From Flavobacterium sp. 1355 (GTDB taxonomy: Bacteria > Bacteroidota > Bacteroidia > Flavobacteriales > Flavobacteriaceae), in the NCBI RefSeq assembly GCF_017833415.1, contig NZ_JAFICC010000001.1, forward strand, positions 124,001 through 188,000: a stretch of DNA of 64,000 bases, written 5' to 3'. The translations under genes were made by a program, and so were the position numbers. Below are positions 26,719 through 35,380 of this stretch, one piece after another (positions within the stretch are counted from its first letter, which is position 1; the number at the start of each line of letters is the position of its first letter). The notes under the pieces are model-generated. The model was given only the letters and a program-made list of their open reading frames with translations, ran no database searches and was not told the origin of the DNA.

Positions 26719-27591
26719 ATGGCTTCAGGTTTCTTTGTGCTATTAGATGATATAGCAGCAATTATGGATGATGTGGCAGTAATGAGTAAAATTGCTGCAA
26801 AAAAAACAGCCGGAATTTTAGGCGATGATTTAGCTGTAAATGCCGAAAAAGCATCGGGATTTGCTTCTTCAAGAGAACTTCCTGTTTTGTGGGCTATTAG
26901 CAAAGGATCATTGCTAAATAAGATCATTATTCTGCCAATCGCATTCTTATTGAGTGCTTTTCTACCTGTTGCTATTATTGTAATTTTAGTGCTTGGAGGT
27001 TTGTTTTTAGCTTATGAAGGTGCTGAAAAAATCTATGAATATTTTGTTCCTCACGAACATGAATCAGAAGGAATTACAGATGAAGTACTTACCGAAGAAC
27101 AAATTCTCGAAGTAGAAAAAGGAAAAGTAAAATCTGCAATAATAACCGATTTTATTTTATCTGTAGAAATTGTAATTATTGCCTTAGGTACAGTAATCGA
27201 TGAGCCGCTTACTCAGCAAATAATGGTGACCTCAATAATTGCATTAATTGCAACTATTGGAGTTTATGGTATAGTAGCCCTGATTGTGAGAATGGACGAA
27301 GCAGGATATAAACTTATTAAATTTAGCAAAAGAGAAAAAAGTATATCAAAATTTATCGGTAATATACTTGTAAAAGCCCTTCCTTTTGTTATAAAAGGCT
27401 TGACCGTAATAGGTACAATTGCTTTAATTCTCGTTGCTGGAGGTATCTTTGTGCATTATATTCCATTTTTTCATCACTTAGTGCCTAAAATAAATATTCC
27501 ATCAATTATAAAAGAATTTGTTGTTGGTATTATATTAGGATTTATTGTTTTAGTGATAGTAAATCTATTTAAGAAAATTATCAAAAAATAA
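26719..27591 (+). CDS. DUF808 family inner-membrane protein
   Basis: A 290-residue protein matching the DUF808 (YedI) family: FFVLLDDIAAIMDDVAVMSKIAAKKTAGILGDDLAVNA near the start is typical, split here over residues 4-42. About six membrane segments follow, with a soluble stretch around residues 105-135. The family has no known biochemical function. It is a single gene. Confidence 0.92.
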   Translation: MASGFFVLLDDIAAIMDDVAVMSKIAAKKTAGILGDDLAVNAEKASGFASSRELPVLWAISKGSLLNKIIILPIAFLLSAFLPVAIIVILVLGGLFLAYEGAEKIYEYFVPHEHESEGITDEVLTEEQILEVEKGKVKSAIITDFILSVEIVIIALGTVIDEPLTQQIMVTSIIALIATIGVYGIVALIVRMDEAGYKLIKFSKREKSISKFIGNILVKALPFVIKGLTVIGTIALILVAGGIFVHYIPFFHHLVPKINIPSIIKEFVVGIILGFIVLVIVNLFKKIIKK

Positions 27592-27748
27592 ATTGGCAAT
27601 ATTATTGATGATAAAAAAAACAGATTTTGATCTAAGTTATTGGTTTACTTATGTTTTATATTTTTAATTTAAAAGTTTAACAACTTTTAAAAGCAACCAT
27701 AATAACTTATTAGTATCTATGTATAAAATAAGAACAAATAATTATCCT

Positions 27749-28168
27749 ATGAAAAATTTTAAATTTCAATCCATCGCAGTTATACTATTCATTTTTACTG
27801 TATTAACTTCATGCAGTAGTGACGATGATAATACTCCAAAAGATGATTCTATCTACAAAAGTGCTTACGTAACAGAAGTAGTAGGGCCTACGACTGGAAA
27901 AACTAATCAGGAGCTAAGCTATTCAGTAGCTTTTCAGGTAGAAAATGGTTGTGGACAATTTCATCAAATGACAGATGTAAGTTTTGATAAAGTAGAAGGG
28001 TATCAGGTTGAAGTAAAATATCCTCCTACTTGTAGCACAAATGTTCCTGAAATAAAAAGAACAGTATATAAATTAATGAGCCCAAATGCACCGGGAACTT
28101 ATTATTTAAGATTTGCAAAATCAGACACAGAGTTTCTCGTTACAACAGTAGTTATTTCAAATAATTAA
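27749..28168 (+). CDS. Small lipoprotein
   Basis: A 139-residue predicted lipoprotein with lipobox TSC (Cys22), then SSDDDNTPKDD, an Asp-rich linker usual in exported Bacteroidetes lipoproteins. The start at 27749 gives a clean signal peptide; one at 27719 would add ten residues. The mature part is strand-rich and holds Cys in GCGQFH and PTCSTN that could pair. Function unknown. A terminator follows at 28191-28227. Confidence 0.75.
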   Translation: MKNFKFQSIAVILFIFTVLTSCSSDDDNTPKDDSIYKSAYVTEVVGPTTGKTNQELSYSVAFQVENGCGQFHQMTDVSFDKVEGYQVEVKYPPTCSTNVPEIKRTVYKLMSPNAPGTYYLRFAKSDTEFLVTTVVISNN

Positions 28169-28190
28169 TTTTTTAACAGGTCAGGAAAGT

Positions 28191-28227
28191 AAAAAAGCTG
28201 CAAGAATTAAATTCTTGCAGCTTTTTT
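28191..28227 (+). terminator. Rho-independent terminator
   Basis: Arms of 17 bases beginning AAAAAAGCTGCAAG (28191-28207) and ending CTTGCAGCTTTTTT (28211-28227) around a TAA loop, behind the lipoprotein gene. Confidence 0.88.
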
Positions 28228-28559
28228 TGTTTAGGATTTTCTTTTGTTAATAATCTGATATGTAAGTTGTTGTTTTTTATTTCGAAAATTTTTCAATTAT
28301 CAAAGCAACCTTATTGCTTTCTTACACTCTTTATAATTGAACGGCTTAATAATGTCTTCAATTAAACCGCTTCATTAATTTTTTTTTTTTGAAACACCAG
28401 TCTCAAAGGCTGGTGTTTTTCTTTGTATGAAGCACAATATTAGTTTTCAGAAAGCTATTTGTTTCAATCTTTTATGGTGAACACCACCATAAATGGATTT
28501 TCACAGCTATCGGGGCTATGCCAGGGCTTTTAGTTTTATAAGAACCTTAATAACCTCCC
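28228..28559. other. Gene-free spacer with an orphan terminator and a hairpin
   Basis: No ORF of note is seen. The stretch holds a second terminator-like hairpin (28393-28420) with no annotated gene feeding it and a palindrome with arms TTTATGGTG and CACCATAAA (28471-28493). The start is AT-rich and has no exact TAnnTTTG box. A small RNA ending at 28420 is possible but unproven. Confidence 0.4.
28393..28420 (+). terminator. Orphan Rho-independent terminator
   Basis: Arms AACACCAG (28393-28400) and CTGGTGTT (28410-28417) followed by TTT. It lies 165 bases behind the lipoprotein terminator and resembles the hairpin after clpB. Confidence 0.6.
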
Positions 28560-28590
28560 TTTGTCATTCCCTTAAAAATTACTATTTTTG
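28560..28590 (+). promoter_or_regulatory. Promoter of aguB
   Basis: TTTG (28560-28563), 19 bases, TATTTTTG (28583-28590): a full match to the Bacteroidetes consensus. It covers the upstream ATG at 28588 and so fixes the aguB start at 28609. Confidence 0.8.
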
Positions 28591-28608
28591 CACTCTAAAT
28601 TTTATGTC

Positions 28609-29499
28609 ATGGCGAAGAGAAAATATAAAATAGCCGTTGTTCAGTTAAATCTTAACGACGTAGCCGAAAATAATTTAAAAAAATGTATCAGCTGGGTAAG
28701 AGATGCAGCCAATAAAGGCGCAGAAGTTATTTTACTACCTGAATTATATAGCAGCCATTATTTTTGCCAAAGCGAAGATGTAGATAATTTTGCATTAGCA
28801 GAACCATTATACGGTACATCTTTTATCGCTTTTAGTGAACTGGCAAAAGAATTAGGAGTTGTTATTATTGTTCCTTTCTTTGAAAAAAGAATGGCAGGAG
28901 TATACCATAACAGTGCTTATATTATTGATACAGACGGAACAGAAGCTGGTTTATACCGTAAAATGCATATTCCGGACGATCCTCATTTCTATGAAAAATT
29001 CTACTTTACACCAGGTGACTTAGGATTTCAGGCCATTGAAACAAAAAAAGGAACTGTTGGGACATTAATTTGTTGGGATCAATGGTATCCGGAAGCAGCA
29101 AGAATTACTGCTCTTAAAGGTGCAGAAGTATTGTTTTACCCAACAGCAATCGGGTGGCATCCAAAAGAAAAAGAACAATACGGAGAAAACCAATATGGTG
29201 CATGGATGAATGTTATGAAGGGACATGCAGTTGCAAACGGTGTTTTTGTTGCAGCAGCAAACAGAATTGGTTTGGAACAATACATTGACGGAACTGATGG
29301 AATTCAATTTTGGGGAGCATCTTTTATTGCAGGGCCTCAAGGCGAAATTTTAGCACAAGCTTCACACGATCAGGAAGAAATATTGATTGCTGAAGTAGAT
29401 TTGGATCTTCAGGAAAACGTTCGTCAGAATTGGCCATTTTTCAGAGACAGAAGAATTGATGCTTTTGGAGATATTACAAAAAGAGTAGTTGATAAATAA
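28609..29499 (+). CDS. aguB: N-carbamoylputrescine amidase
   Basis: A 296-residue carbon-nitrogen hydrolase cutting N-carbamoylputrescine to putrescine, CO2 and ammonia. The nitrilase triad is visible: Glu in LLPELYSS, Lys in YRKMHIPDD and Cys in LICWDQWYPEAAR. PDDPHFYEKFYFTPGD is characteristic of the AguB subgroup. The partner enzyme aguA lies 3.3 kb downstream on the same strand, separated by two minus-strand genes, so the two are not one operon. It has its own promoter and a bidirectional terminator. Confidence 0.96.
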   Translation: MAKRKYKIAVVQLNLNDVAENNLKKCISWVRDAANKGAEVILLPELYSSHYFCQSEDVDNFALAEPLYGTSFIAFSELAKELGVVIIVPFFEKRMAGVYHNSAYIIDTDGTEAGLYRKMHIPDDPHFYEKFYFTPGDLGFQAIETKKGTVGTLICWDQWYPEAARITALKGAEVLFYPTAIGWHPKEKEQYGENQYGAWMNVMKGHAVANGVFVAAANRIGLEQYIDGTDGIQFWGASFIAGPQGEILAQASHDQEEILIAEVDLDLQENVRQNWPFFRDRRIDAFGDITKRVVDK

Positions 29500-29518
29500 T
29501 CAATTTACATTAAAATAA

Positions 29519-29552
29519 AAAAGAGGACAAAATGTAGATTTTGTCCTCTTTT
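29519..29552. terminator. Bidirectional terminator between aguB and the OmpA gene
   Basis: Arms of 15 bases, AAAAGAGGACAAAAT (29519-29533) and its reverse complement (29538-29552), with a GTAG loop. Confidence 0.88.
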
Positions 29553-29573
29553 AGTTTTATAAAAGGTCTGAAA

Positions 29574-30833
29574 TTACTTAACCTGAAAAGTAACTCTTCT
29601 CACGATTTGACGTGCTTCTTTAGAATTTTTATTCACAGAATTATCTTCGCCGTTAGCAATTACATTTAATCTTGAAGCATCAATTCCCGCATTTACAGCT
29701 ACTTTTTTAACAGCTTCAGCTCTTTTTCTTGATAATTCACTGTTATAATTAGTACCTCCGATTTCATCAGAATATCCAATGATGTCTGCATTTTTACCAG
29801 GATTGTTTTTTAAGTATTTCACCAAAAAGTCAACACCGGATAAGGAAGCATTTGTTGGTTTAGATGAATTAAAATCAAAATAAACATTTACATATCCACC
29901 ATTAATTAATTCCTCAACTGTACTATTTGTAGCACCTTTACCATTTTGCCCATAAGTTTTTTCTAGATAGCTCTCTAATTCATCCGGAACACCATTTTGA
30001 TTAGTGTCAATAGATTGACCTTTTGTATTTACAGCAACTCCGGCAATAGTATTTGGTTCCAGATCATATAAATCTGCTACACCATCTTTATCAGTATCTA
30101 AGATTCCAGTCTCAATTGTTGCAACTCTTTGTTCTAGCTCATCAATTCTGTCTTCTTCTCCTACCCAGTCAGCATGTTTTTCATTTTTACCTAAGTAAAA
30201 AGTTAAACCAACAGAGGCGTTAAGTAAAATACCATCAAAAGAACCGGTAGTTGTATTTCCCATTCCGTCAAAGTTCCAGTTTTGTTTCCCATTAACAATT
30301 CCGGTAAGGTCACCCGTTAATGCAATTCTGTTACTTAATTTTATTTGTCCTGTTAACCCAAGAATTCCATGCCCCATATAATCCTGACCACCAAAACCAG
30401 TTTCAGTACTAATCTGTGAAACACCAAAACCTCCATGTGCCAAAATACCAATCGTATTTGTCCAGGTTTCAAAGTTCAGGGCACGGCCAATATTTACAAC
30501 ACCTTGCAAACTTGTTCTTACGTACCTGCTTTCAAAATCGGGAGTATCATTACGTTCTTTAAACTGATCATAACCAATATCTAATTTTACACCAAACTTT
30601 GGATTGAACATATATCTTACGCCTAAATCAGCATGAAAAAAATTAAAGGTTTCAGTAGCATAACCAGCTGTCATGGCTCTGGTAGGTTTATTTACTCCTC
30701 CATTTAATTCTATAGACCATTTGTTATAAGCTAATTTGTCGATTGAAGGCTGAACTGATGTTGTTGTCATGTTTTGTCCGCTTGCTGCAAATGCAAGTAC
30801 TAAAAATGATAATGAAGCTAATTTCTTTTTCAT
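29574..30833 (-). CDS. OmpA family protein with TSP3-type repeats
   Basis: A 419-residue outer-membrane protein. It has a signal peptide (MKKKLASLSFLVLAFAASGQ), an N-terminal barrel (to about 220), a short coiled stretch (EDRIDELEQRVATIE), calcium-binding-like repeats (DTDKDGVADLYD and DTNQNGVPDELE) and a C-terminal OmpA peptidoglycan-binding domain (VYFDFNSSKPT, NSELSRKRAEAVKKV). It should link outer membrane and cell wall. Its size and order match the abundant OmpA-like proteins of flavobacteria. A -7 box is at 30885-30892. Confidence 0.94.
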   Translation of the reverse strand: MKKKLASLSFLVLAFAASGQNMTTTSVQPSIDKLAYNKWSIELNGGVNKPTRAMTAGYATETFNFFHADLGVRYMFNPKFGVKLDIGYDQFKERNDTPDFESRYVRTSLQGVVNIGRALNFETWTNTIGILAHGGFGVSQISTETGFGGQDYMGHGILGLTGQIKLSNRIALTGDLTGIVNGKQNWNFDGMGNTTTGSFDGILLNASVGLTFYLGKNEKHADWVGEEDRIDELEQRVATIETGILDTDKDGVADLYDLEPNTIAGVAVNTKGQSIDTNQNGVPDELESYLEKTYGQNGKGATNSTVEELINGGYVNVYFDFNSSKPTNASLSGVDFLVKYLKNNPGKNADIIGYSDEIGGTNYNSELSRKRAEAVKKVAVNAGIDASRLNVIANGEDNSVNKNSKEARQIVRRVTFQVK

Positions 30834-30884
30834 GTTATTTTAAATTTAATTTGAATTTTGTTGAGCTTTTTGCTGAGCTCATCA

Positions 30885-30892
30885 CAAACTTA
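30885..30892 (-). promoter_or_regulatory. Promoter -7 box of the OmpA gene
   Basis: Minus-strand TAAGTTTG, exact TAnnTTTG, 51 bases before the start codon, leaving a 5' UTR of about 45 bases. Confidence 0.5.
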
Positions 30893-31005
30893 TAACACGC
30901 AGGAAGAAATTTTGTTCCATTACTTTTTGCAATCCTTTATATAATTTCCATTAAATTCATGGAAACAATGCGTAATTGTTAAATTAAACATAAATAGGAT
31001 AAAAT

Positions 31006-31037
31006 AAAAGGGACAAATTCAATAATTTGTCCCTTTT
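31006..31037. terminator. Terminator of the choice-of-anchor I gene
   Basis: Arms AAAAGGGACAAATT (31006-31019) and AATTTGTCCCTTTT (31024-31037) around CAAT. It terminates the minus-strand gene at 31059. Confidence 0.85.
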
Positions 31038-31058
31038 GTATTTTTGAATTGAAAGAAA

Positions 31059-32579
31059 TTACTTTAAATTCGGCTGGTAGATTTTGATTGTACCGTCGCC
31101 CTCGCTGCTAACAACAACCAAACTTCTTTTTGTTGGACTTTTTGAAGCCGGAATAAAAAGAATGCCTTCTGGAGCATCACCAGTTTTTACTGTATTTAAA
31201 TATTGCGGTGCAGCAGGATTAGTAACATCATAAGTCATAAAAGCATCAGATCTTTCCAAACCTACAAATAATATATTCTGATTACCTATTTTTGCAACAA
31301 CTACTGCTTCAGGCTCAGAACCTTTATCATCGCTTCTTTTATCGTCGTAACTTCCTAATTCATTCGTTTTTTTGTCAACATCATTTTTACTGTCATATAC
31401 AATTTTACCTGTATTTCCGTTCCAGATAGAAAAAGAACGAGCTCCAAAACTTACCATTTCATCCAGATCTCCATCTCCGTCAGTATCGCCCATATTGGCA
31501 ATAAGATTCAGCCTTCCTAAATTAGGTTCTAATTTTAAAGTAGCAGCATCCGGAAAAACAGTTGCATCTAATGTCATGTCTTTCATTCTCTTAATATCGG
31601 TGTTTGCAGTGTATTCTCTTGCATCTCCTTCATTTGCTGTCACAAAATACGGAACATTATTTGCAGAAAAATGACTGATAGCATCCGGCATAAACATCCC
31701 TTTTATCTTCCATGGATTAAAAGCAATTTTATCGTCTTTATCGCTAACATCAATTGCATTATCGGCCGTATTAAAATCTTTAAAGCCTAAAGGATAAATT
31801 GCTGTAATAGTTTTTGAAGTTAAATCGACTTTTGCTACTCCATTGTTTTCCTGCAAAGTTACCCAGGCAGTTTTAGAGTCATCAGAAATGGTTATGTATT
31901 CTGGTTCAATATCCTGTGCAAAACTTTTAGCAAATTTTGAAACTCTGAATCCGTCTTTTGCTAAAGCTGCAGCCTGATTGCTGAATGAACTGAAATCTAA
32001 TGTTGTAACTTCATAAGTATTAGTGTCAATAATAGAAATTGTTCCATTTGGATCCTGCGAATAATCTGTATTTGGCTCACCCTCATTAGCCGTCATGATA
32101 AATTTTCCGTCTGGAGAAAAAGTAATCATATCCGGAAGAGCACCAACTGTAATTTGTTTAATTAAACTATAATCTACGGTATTAAAAACAACAACTTTTC
32201 CATTCCCTTGTTTGTTGACTGTAGATTCTAAGGCAATAGCCAGTTTTCCATCAAATACAGAAACGCTATTTGAAGCACCTTCATAAGGAGTTAAATCAAT
32301 TTTTCCAATTTTGATTGGTTTTGAAGGATCAGATAAATCAATAACATCAATTTGATTTGTTCCGCTATTGTTTACAGTAAAAAGTCTTTTGGTTTTTTCA
32401 CAATAGGCAGAAATTTCAGCGGCAGCTTCACCACCAATAGTGATGCTTCCGATTTCTTTAAAGGTTGCCGGGTTCTCATTTACAACAACTTCAGGTTCTT
32501 CGTTATTAGAGTTGTCATCGTTATTACAACTTGCCATGATTAATAAAGCGGCTAATAACGAGATGGTTACTTTTTTCAT
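31059..32579 (-). CDS. Choice-of-anchor I family lipoprotein (beta-propeller)
   Basis: A 506-residue exported lipoprotein with lipobox MASC (Cys18). The start at 32579 is set by a promoter box that covers the upstream ATG. The mature part is made of propeller blades with YVTN/LVIVD-like words (IDVIDLSDPSKPIKIGKIDL, ITFSPDGKFIMTANEGEPN), and TANEGDAREY plus GDTDGDGDLDEMVSFGARSF are typical of the choice-of-anchor I group. It probably acts on the cell surface or periplasm; no enzymatic residues can be assigned. Confidence 0.88.
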   Translation of the reverse strand: MKKVTISLLAALLIMASCNNDDNSNNEEPEVVVNENPATFKEIGSITIGGEAAAEISAYCEKTKRLFTVNNSGTNQIDVIDLSDPSKPIKIGKIDLTPYEGASNSVSVFDGKLAIALESTVNKQGNGKVVVFNTVDYSLIKQITVGALPDMITFSPDGKFIMTANEGEPNTDYSQDPNGTISIIDTNTYEVTTLDFSSFSNQAAALAKDGFRVSKFAKSFAQDIEPEYITISDDSKTAWVTLQENNGVAKVDLTSKTITAIYPLGFKDFNTADNAIDVSDKDDKIAFNPWKIKGMFMPDAISHFSANNVPYFVTANEGDAREYTANTDIKRMKDMTLDATVFPDAATLKLEPNLGRLNLIANMGDTDGDGDLDEMVSFGARSFSIWNGNTGKIVYDSKNDVDKKTNELGSYDDKRSDDKGSEPEAVVVAKIGNQNILFVGLERSDAFMTYDVTNPAAPQYLNTVKTGDAPEGILFIPASKSPTKRSLVVVSSEGDGTIKIYQPNLK

Positions 32580-32600
32580 TTTTTGATTTTTTAGTTTTGC

Positions 32601-32628
32601 CAAATTTAGATAGCAGAACTTGCTCCAA
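32601..32628 (-). promoter_or_regulatory. Promoter of the choice-of-anchor I gene
   Basis: Minus-strand TTG (32626-32628), 17 bases, TAAATTTG (32601-32608). The box overlaps an upstream in-frame ATG at 32603, which supports the start at 32579. Confidence 0.6.
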
Positions 32629-32698
32629 TATTAAGTTCTTATTATTTAATCTTTAACTTAATTTTCTTTCTGTTTTCAAATTGTATGATTTCATTGTG

Positions 32699-32732
32699 TT
32701 GTTTTTATTATCCTTATGAATGCTTATCTTTG
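32699..32732 (+). promoter_or_regulatory. Promoter of aguA
   Basis: TTG (32699-32701), 23 bases, TATCTTTG (32725-32732). The ATG at 32716 falls inside, so translation starts at 32761. Confidence 0.65.
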
Positions 32733-32760
32733 TACCCTTTCAAAATTTAGAAACATCTTT

Positions 32761-33801
32761 ATGTCAGCAAATAATAGAAGATTCCCGGCAGAATGGGAAA
32801 AACAACAGGGAATAGTTTTGTGTTTTCCGCATAATGGCAATGATTGGCCTGGAAAATATGATGCTGTTCAATGGGCTTTTGTAGAATTTATTAAAAAAGT
32901 AGCCACTTTTGAAATGGTATTTTTGGTCGTAGCCGATGAAAAACTGAAAGAAAAAGTTACCGAAATGTTAGAAAGAGCAAAAGTAAACATTGCAAATGTT
33001 TCTTTTATAATTCATAAAACAAACAGAAGCTGGATGCGTGACTCAGGGCCAATTATTGTAAAAAATGGTTCAAAAAGAGAAGCATTAAACTTTAATTTTA
33101 ACGGTTGGGCAAAATATAAAAACTATCAGTTAGATAAATTCGTGCCAGGTAAAGTAGCAGATTTTATTGATGTGCCTTTAACTCAGGTTATGTACAAGGG
33201 AAAACCTGTAATTGTTGAAGGTGGTGCAATTGATGTAAACGGAAAAGGAACTTTATTGACCTCTGAAGAATGTTTAATGCATCCAACAATTCAGGTTCGT
33301 AATAAAAATTTCACCAAAGAAGATTACGAAGCTGTTTTTAAGGAATATCTGGGAGTAACGAATGTGATCTGGCTTGGCGACGGAATAGAAGGTGATGATA
33401 CACACGGACATATTGATGATTTATGCCGATTTGTAAATGAAGACACCATTGTAACTATTGTAGAAACAGATAAAAACGACGCCAACTACAAACCTTTGCA
33501 GGACAATTTGAAACGTCTGCAAAACGCAAAATTAGAAGACGGAAAATCGCCAACAATTGTAGCGTTGCCAATGCCAAAACGTGTAGATTTTGAAGACTTA
33601 AGATTACCGGCAAGTTATGCTAATTTCTTAATCCTGAATAATTGTGTTTTAGTGCCAACGTTTAATGACAGCAATGATCGCGTAGCTTTAAATATACTTT
33701 CAGAATGTTTTCCTGACAGAGAAGTAATCGGAATCAGCTGTATTGATTTTATCTGGGGATTTGGAACATTGCATTGTTTGAGCCAGCAGATTCCGGCTTA
33801 G
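32761..33801 (+). CDS. aguA: Agmatine deiminase
   Basis: A 346-residue guanidino-modifying enzyme converting agmatine to N-carbamoylputrescine. Family motifs: RFPAEWEKQQGIVLCFPHNGNDWP at the start (split over residues 6-29), WMRDSGPI, EGGAIDVNGKGTLL, DTHGHIDDL with the catalytic His, and the nucleophile Cys339 in GFGTLHCLSQQ. Together with aguB it makes putrescine from agmatine. The arginine decarboxylase that would supply agmatine is not in the window. Confidence 0.97.
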   Translation: MSANNRRFPAEWEKQQGIVLCFPHNGNDWPGKYDAVQWAFVEFIKKVATFEMVFLVVADEKLKEKVTEMLERAKVNIANVSFIIHKTNRSWMRDSGPIIVKNGSKREALNFNFNGWAKYKNYQLDKFVPGKVADFIDVPLTQVMYKGKPVIVEGGAIDVNGKGTLLTSEECLMHPTIQVRNKNFTKEDYEAVFKEYLGVTNVIWLGDGIEGDDTHGHIDDLCRFVNEDTIVTIVETDKNDANYKPLQDNLKRLQNAKLEDGKSPTIVALPMPKRVDFEDLRLPASYANFLILNNCVLVPTFNDSNDRVALNILSECFPDREVIGISCIDFIWGFGTLHCLSQQIPA

Positions 33802-33815
33802 TTTGCGTGAAAAAT

Positions 33816-33900
33816 AATCTCGCAAAGCCGCAAAGTCGCAAGTTTTTCATTTTTAAGTTTTCTTATTTTAGACTTTTCGCCTGTGCGACTTTGCGAGATT
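33816..33900. repeat. Inverted repeat with AATCTCGCAAAG arms
   Basis: Arms AATCTCGCAAAG (33816-33827) and CTTTGCGAGATT (33889-33900) are perfect; inner AAAGTCGCA also has a partner TGCGACTTT. It resembles the other spacer palindromes and lies before a true terminator. Confidence 0.7.
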
Positions 33901-33907
33901 TAAATAT

Positions 33908-33945
33908 AAAAAAAGCTTGTCAGAACTAACTAACAAGCTTTTTTT
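33908..33945. terminator. Bidirectional terminator between aguA and fahA
   Basis: Arms AAAAAAAGCTTGT (33908-33920) and ACAAGCTTTTTTT (33933-33945) with a 12-base loop. Confidence 0.82.
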
Positions 33946-33987
33946 ATTTTATCTATAATTAACAAATTAATGTATTTTATCTTCTCT

Positions 33988-35271
33988 TCATTGTCTGATA
34001 AATGGTGGTAAAAGCTGGCTTGAAACCTCACCAAAACCAAGTCGAACTTCGGCATTTTCGCAGAAGCCTCTTATGATTACCGTATCATTATCTTCTATGA
34101 ATTTACGTTCGCTTCCATCTTTTAATTTTATCGGATTTTTTCCGCCCCAGGTTAATTCTAACATAGAACCAAAACTATCAGGAGTCGGACCAGAAATTGT
34201 TCCCGAACCCATCATATCGCCAGAATTTACACGACACCCGTTAGAGGTATGATGTGCTAATTGCTGCGCCATAGACCAGTATAAATATTTAAAGTTTGAT
34301 TGAGAAACAACAGTTTCTTCCTGATTTTCAGGTTGTATAGAAACTTCTAAATGAATGTCAAAAGCTTTTTTTCCTTTAGTCTGTAAATAAGGAAGCGGCG
34401 ACGGATCCTGTTTCGGACCTTTAGTTCTAAAAGGCTCCAAAGCATCCATAGTCACAATCCACGGAGAAATTGACGTTGCAAAGTTTTTAGCTAAAAATGG
34501 TCCAAGAGGCACGTATTCCCATTTTTGAATATCGCGTGCGCTCCAGTCATTCAATAAAACCATTCCGAAAATATAATCTTCAGCTTCATAAGTTGGGATA
34601 TTTTCACCCATTATATTTACATCAGTAGTAATAAACGCTGTTTCAAGTTCAAAATCAACTAAACGGGAAGGACCAAAAACAGGATATTTTTCACCTGCAG
34701 GCAAAGTTTGTCCCATTGGCCTGTGAACAGGAATTCCAGACGGAACGATAGTTGAGCTTCTGCCATGATATCCTACCGGAATGTGTAACCAGTTTGGCAA
34801 CAAAGCATTTTCAGGATCACGAAACATTTTACCAACATTGGTAGCATGCTCTTTACTGGAATAGAAATCAGTATAATCACCAATTAGAACTGGTAATTGC
34901 ATTTCTACTTCATCGATTTTAAAAATAACAATATCTCTGTCTTTTGTTGAATCTCTAAGTTGCGGATTTTCTGCATCAAAAATATCGGCAATACGATTTC
35001 GTACTAAACGCCATGTCTTTTTTCCGTCAGAAATAAAATCATTAAGCGTATCCTGCATAAACATATCATCAGTCAATTCTATTCCTGAAAAATAGTTTAA
35101 TTGTTGTAAAGCCCCTAAATCTATAGCGTAATCGCCAATTCTTGTTCCTACAGTAACGACATTTTCTTTGGTAAGAAATACACCGAAAGGAATATTTTGA
35201 ATAGGGAAGTCACTATTTTCTGGTACTTCTAACCATGATTTTCTTTTGGTATCGTTGGCGGTTATTGGCAT
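33988..35271 (-). CDS. fahA: Fumarylacetoacetase
   Basis: A 427-residue hydrolase splitting fumarylacetoacetate to fumarate and acetoacetate at the end of tyrosine degradation. Motifs: FPIQNIPFGVF at the start, DYTDFYSSKEHATNVG (active-site His), HIPVGYHGRSSTIVPSG, FELETAFI and LLNDWSARDIQKWEYVPLGPF with metal ligands, and GDMMGSGTISG. Length matches the eukaryote-like FAH group. It is divergent from glyA, with a consensus promoter at 35307-35337. Confidence 0.97.
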   Translation of the reverse strand: MPITANDTKRKSWLEVPENSDFPIQNIPFGVFLTKENVVTVGTRIGDYAIDLGALQQLNYFSGIELTDDMFMQDTLNDFISDGKKTWRLVRNRIADIFDAENPQLRDSTKDRDIVIFKIDEVEMQLPVLIGDYTDFYSSKEHATNVGKMFRDPENALLPNWLHIPVGYHGRSSTIVPSGIPVHRPMGQTLPAGEKYPVFGPSRLVDFELETAFITTDVNIMGENIPTYEAEDYIFGMVLLNDWSARDIQKWEYVPLGPFLAKNFATSISPWIVTMDALEPFRTKGPKQDPSPLPYLQTKGKKAFDIHLEVSIQPENQEETVVSQSNFKYLYWSMAQQLAHHTSNGCRVNSGDMMGSGTISGPTPDSFGSMLELTWGGKNPIKLKDGSERKFIEDNDTVIIRGFCENAEVRLGFGEVSSQLLPPFIRQ

Positions 35272-35306
35272 GTTGAATGTTAATTATTTGTTGAAAAATT
35301 ACTTGT

Positions 35307-35337
35307 CAAATATATCATAATCTAACTGTATGACAAA
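35307..35337 (-). promoter_or_regulatory. Promoter of fahA
   Basis: Minus-strand TTTG (35334-35337), 19 bases, TATATTTG (35307-35314): a full consensus match, 35 bases before the start codon. Confidence 0.75.
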
Positions 35338-35347
35338 CGTTTTTTTG

Positions 35348-35355
35348 TATTTTTG
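35348..35355 (+). promoter_or_regulatory. Promoter -7 box of glyA
   Basis: TATTTTTG, exact TAnnTTTG, 25 bases before the glyA ATG. The fahA -33 element lies 11 bases upstream, so the divergent promoters are back to back. Confidence 0.6.
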
Positions 35356-35380
35356 CAGGAAATTAACGAAAAACGAAAAA

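Noticed and set aside
28471..28493. Perfect palindrome as regulator operator for aguB
   Set aside because: It is about 70 bases upstream of the -33 element and no regulator gene is near; no support beyond the palindrome.
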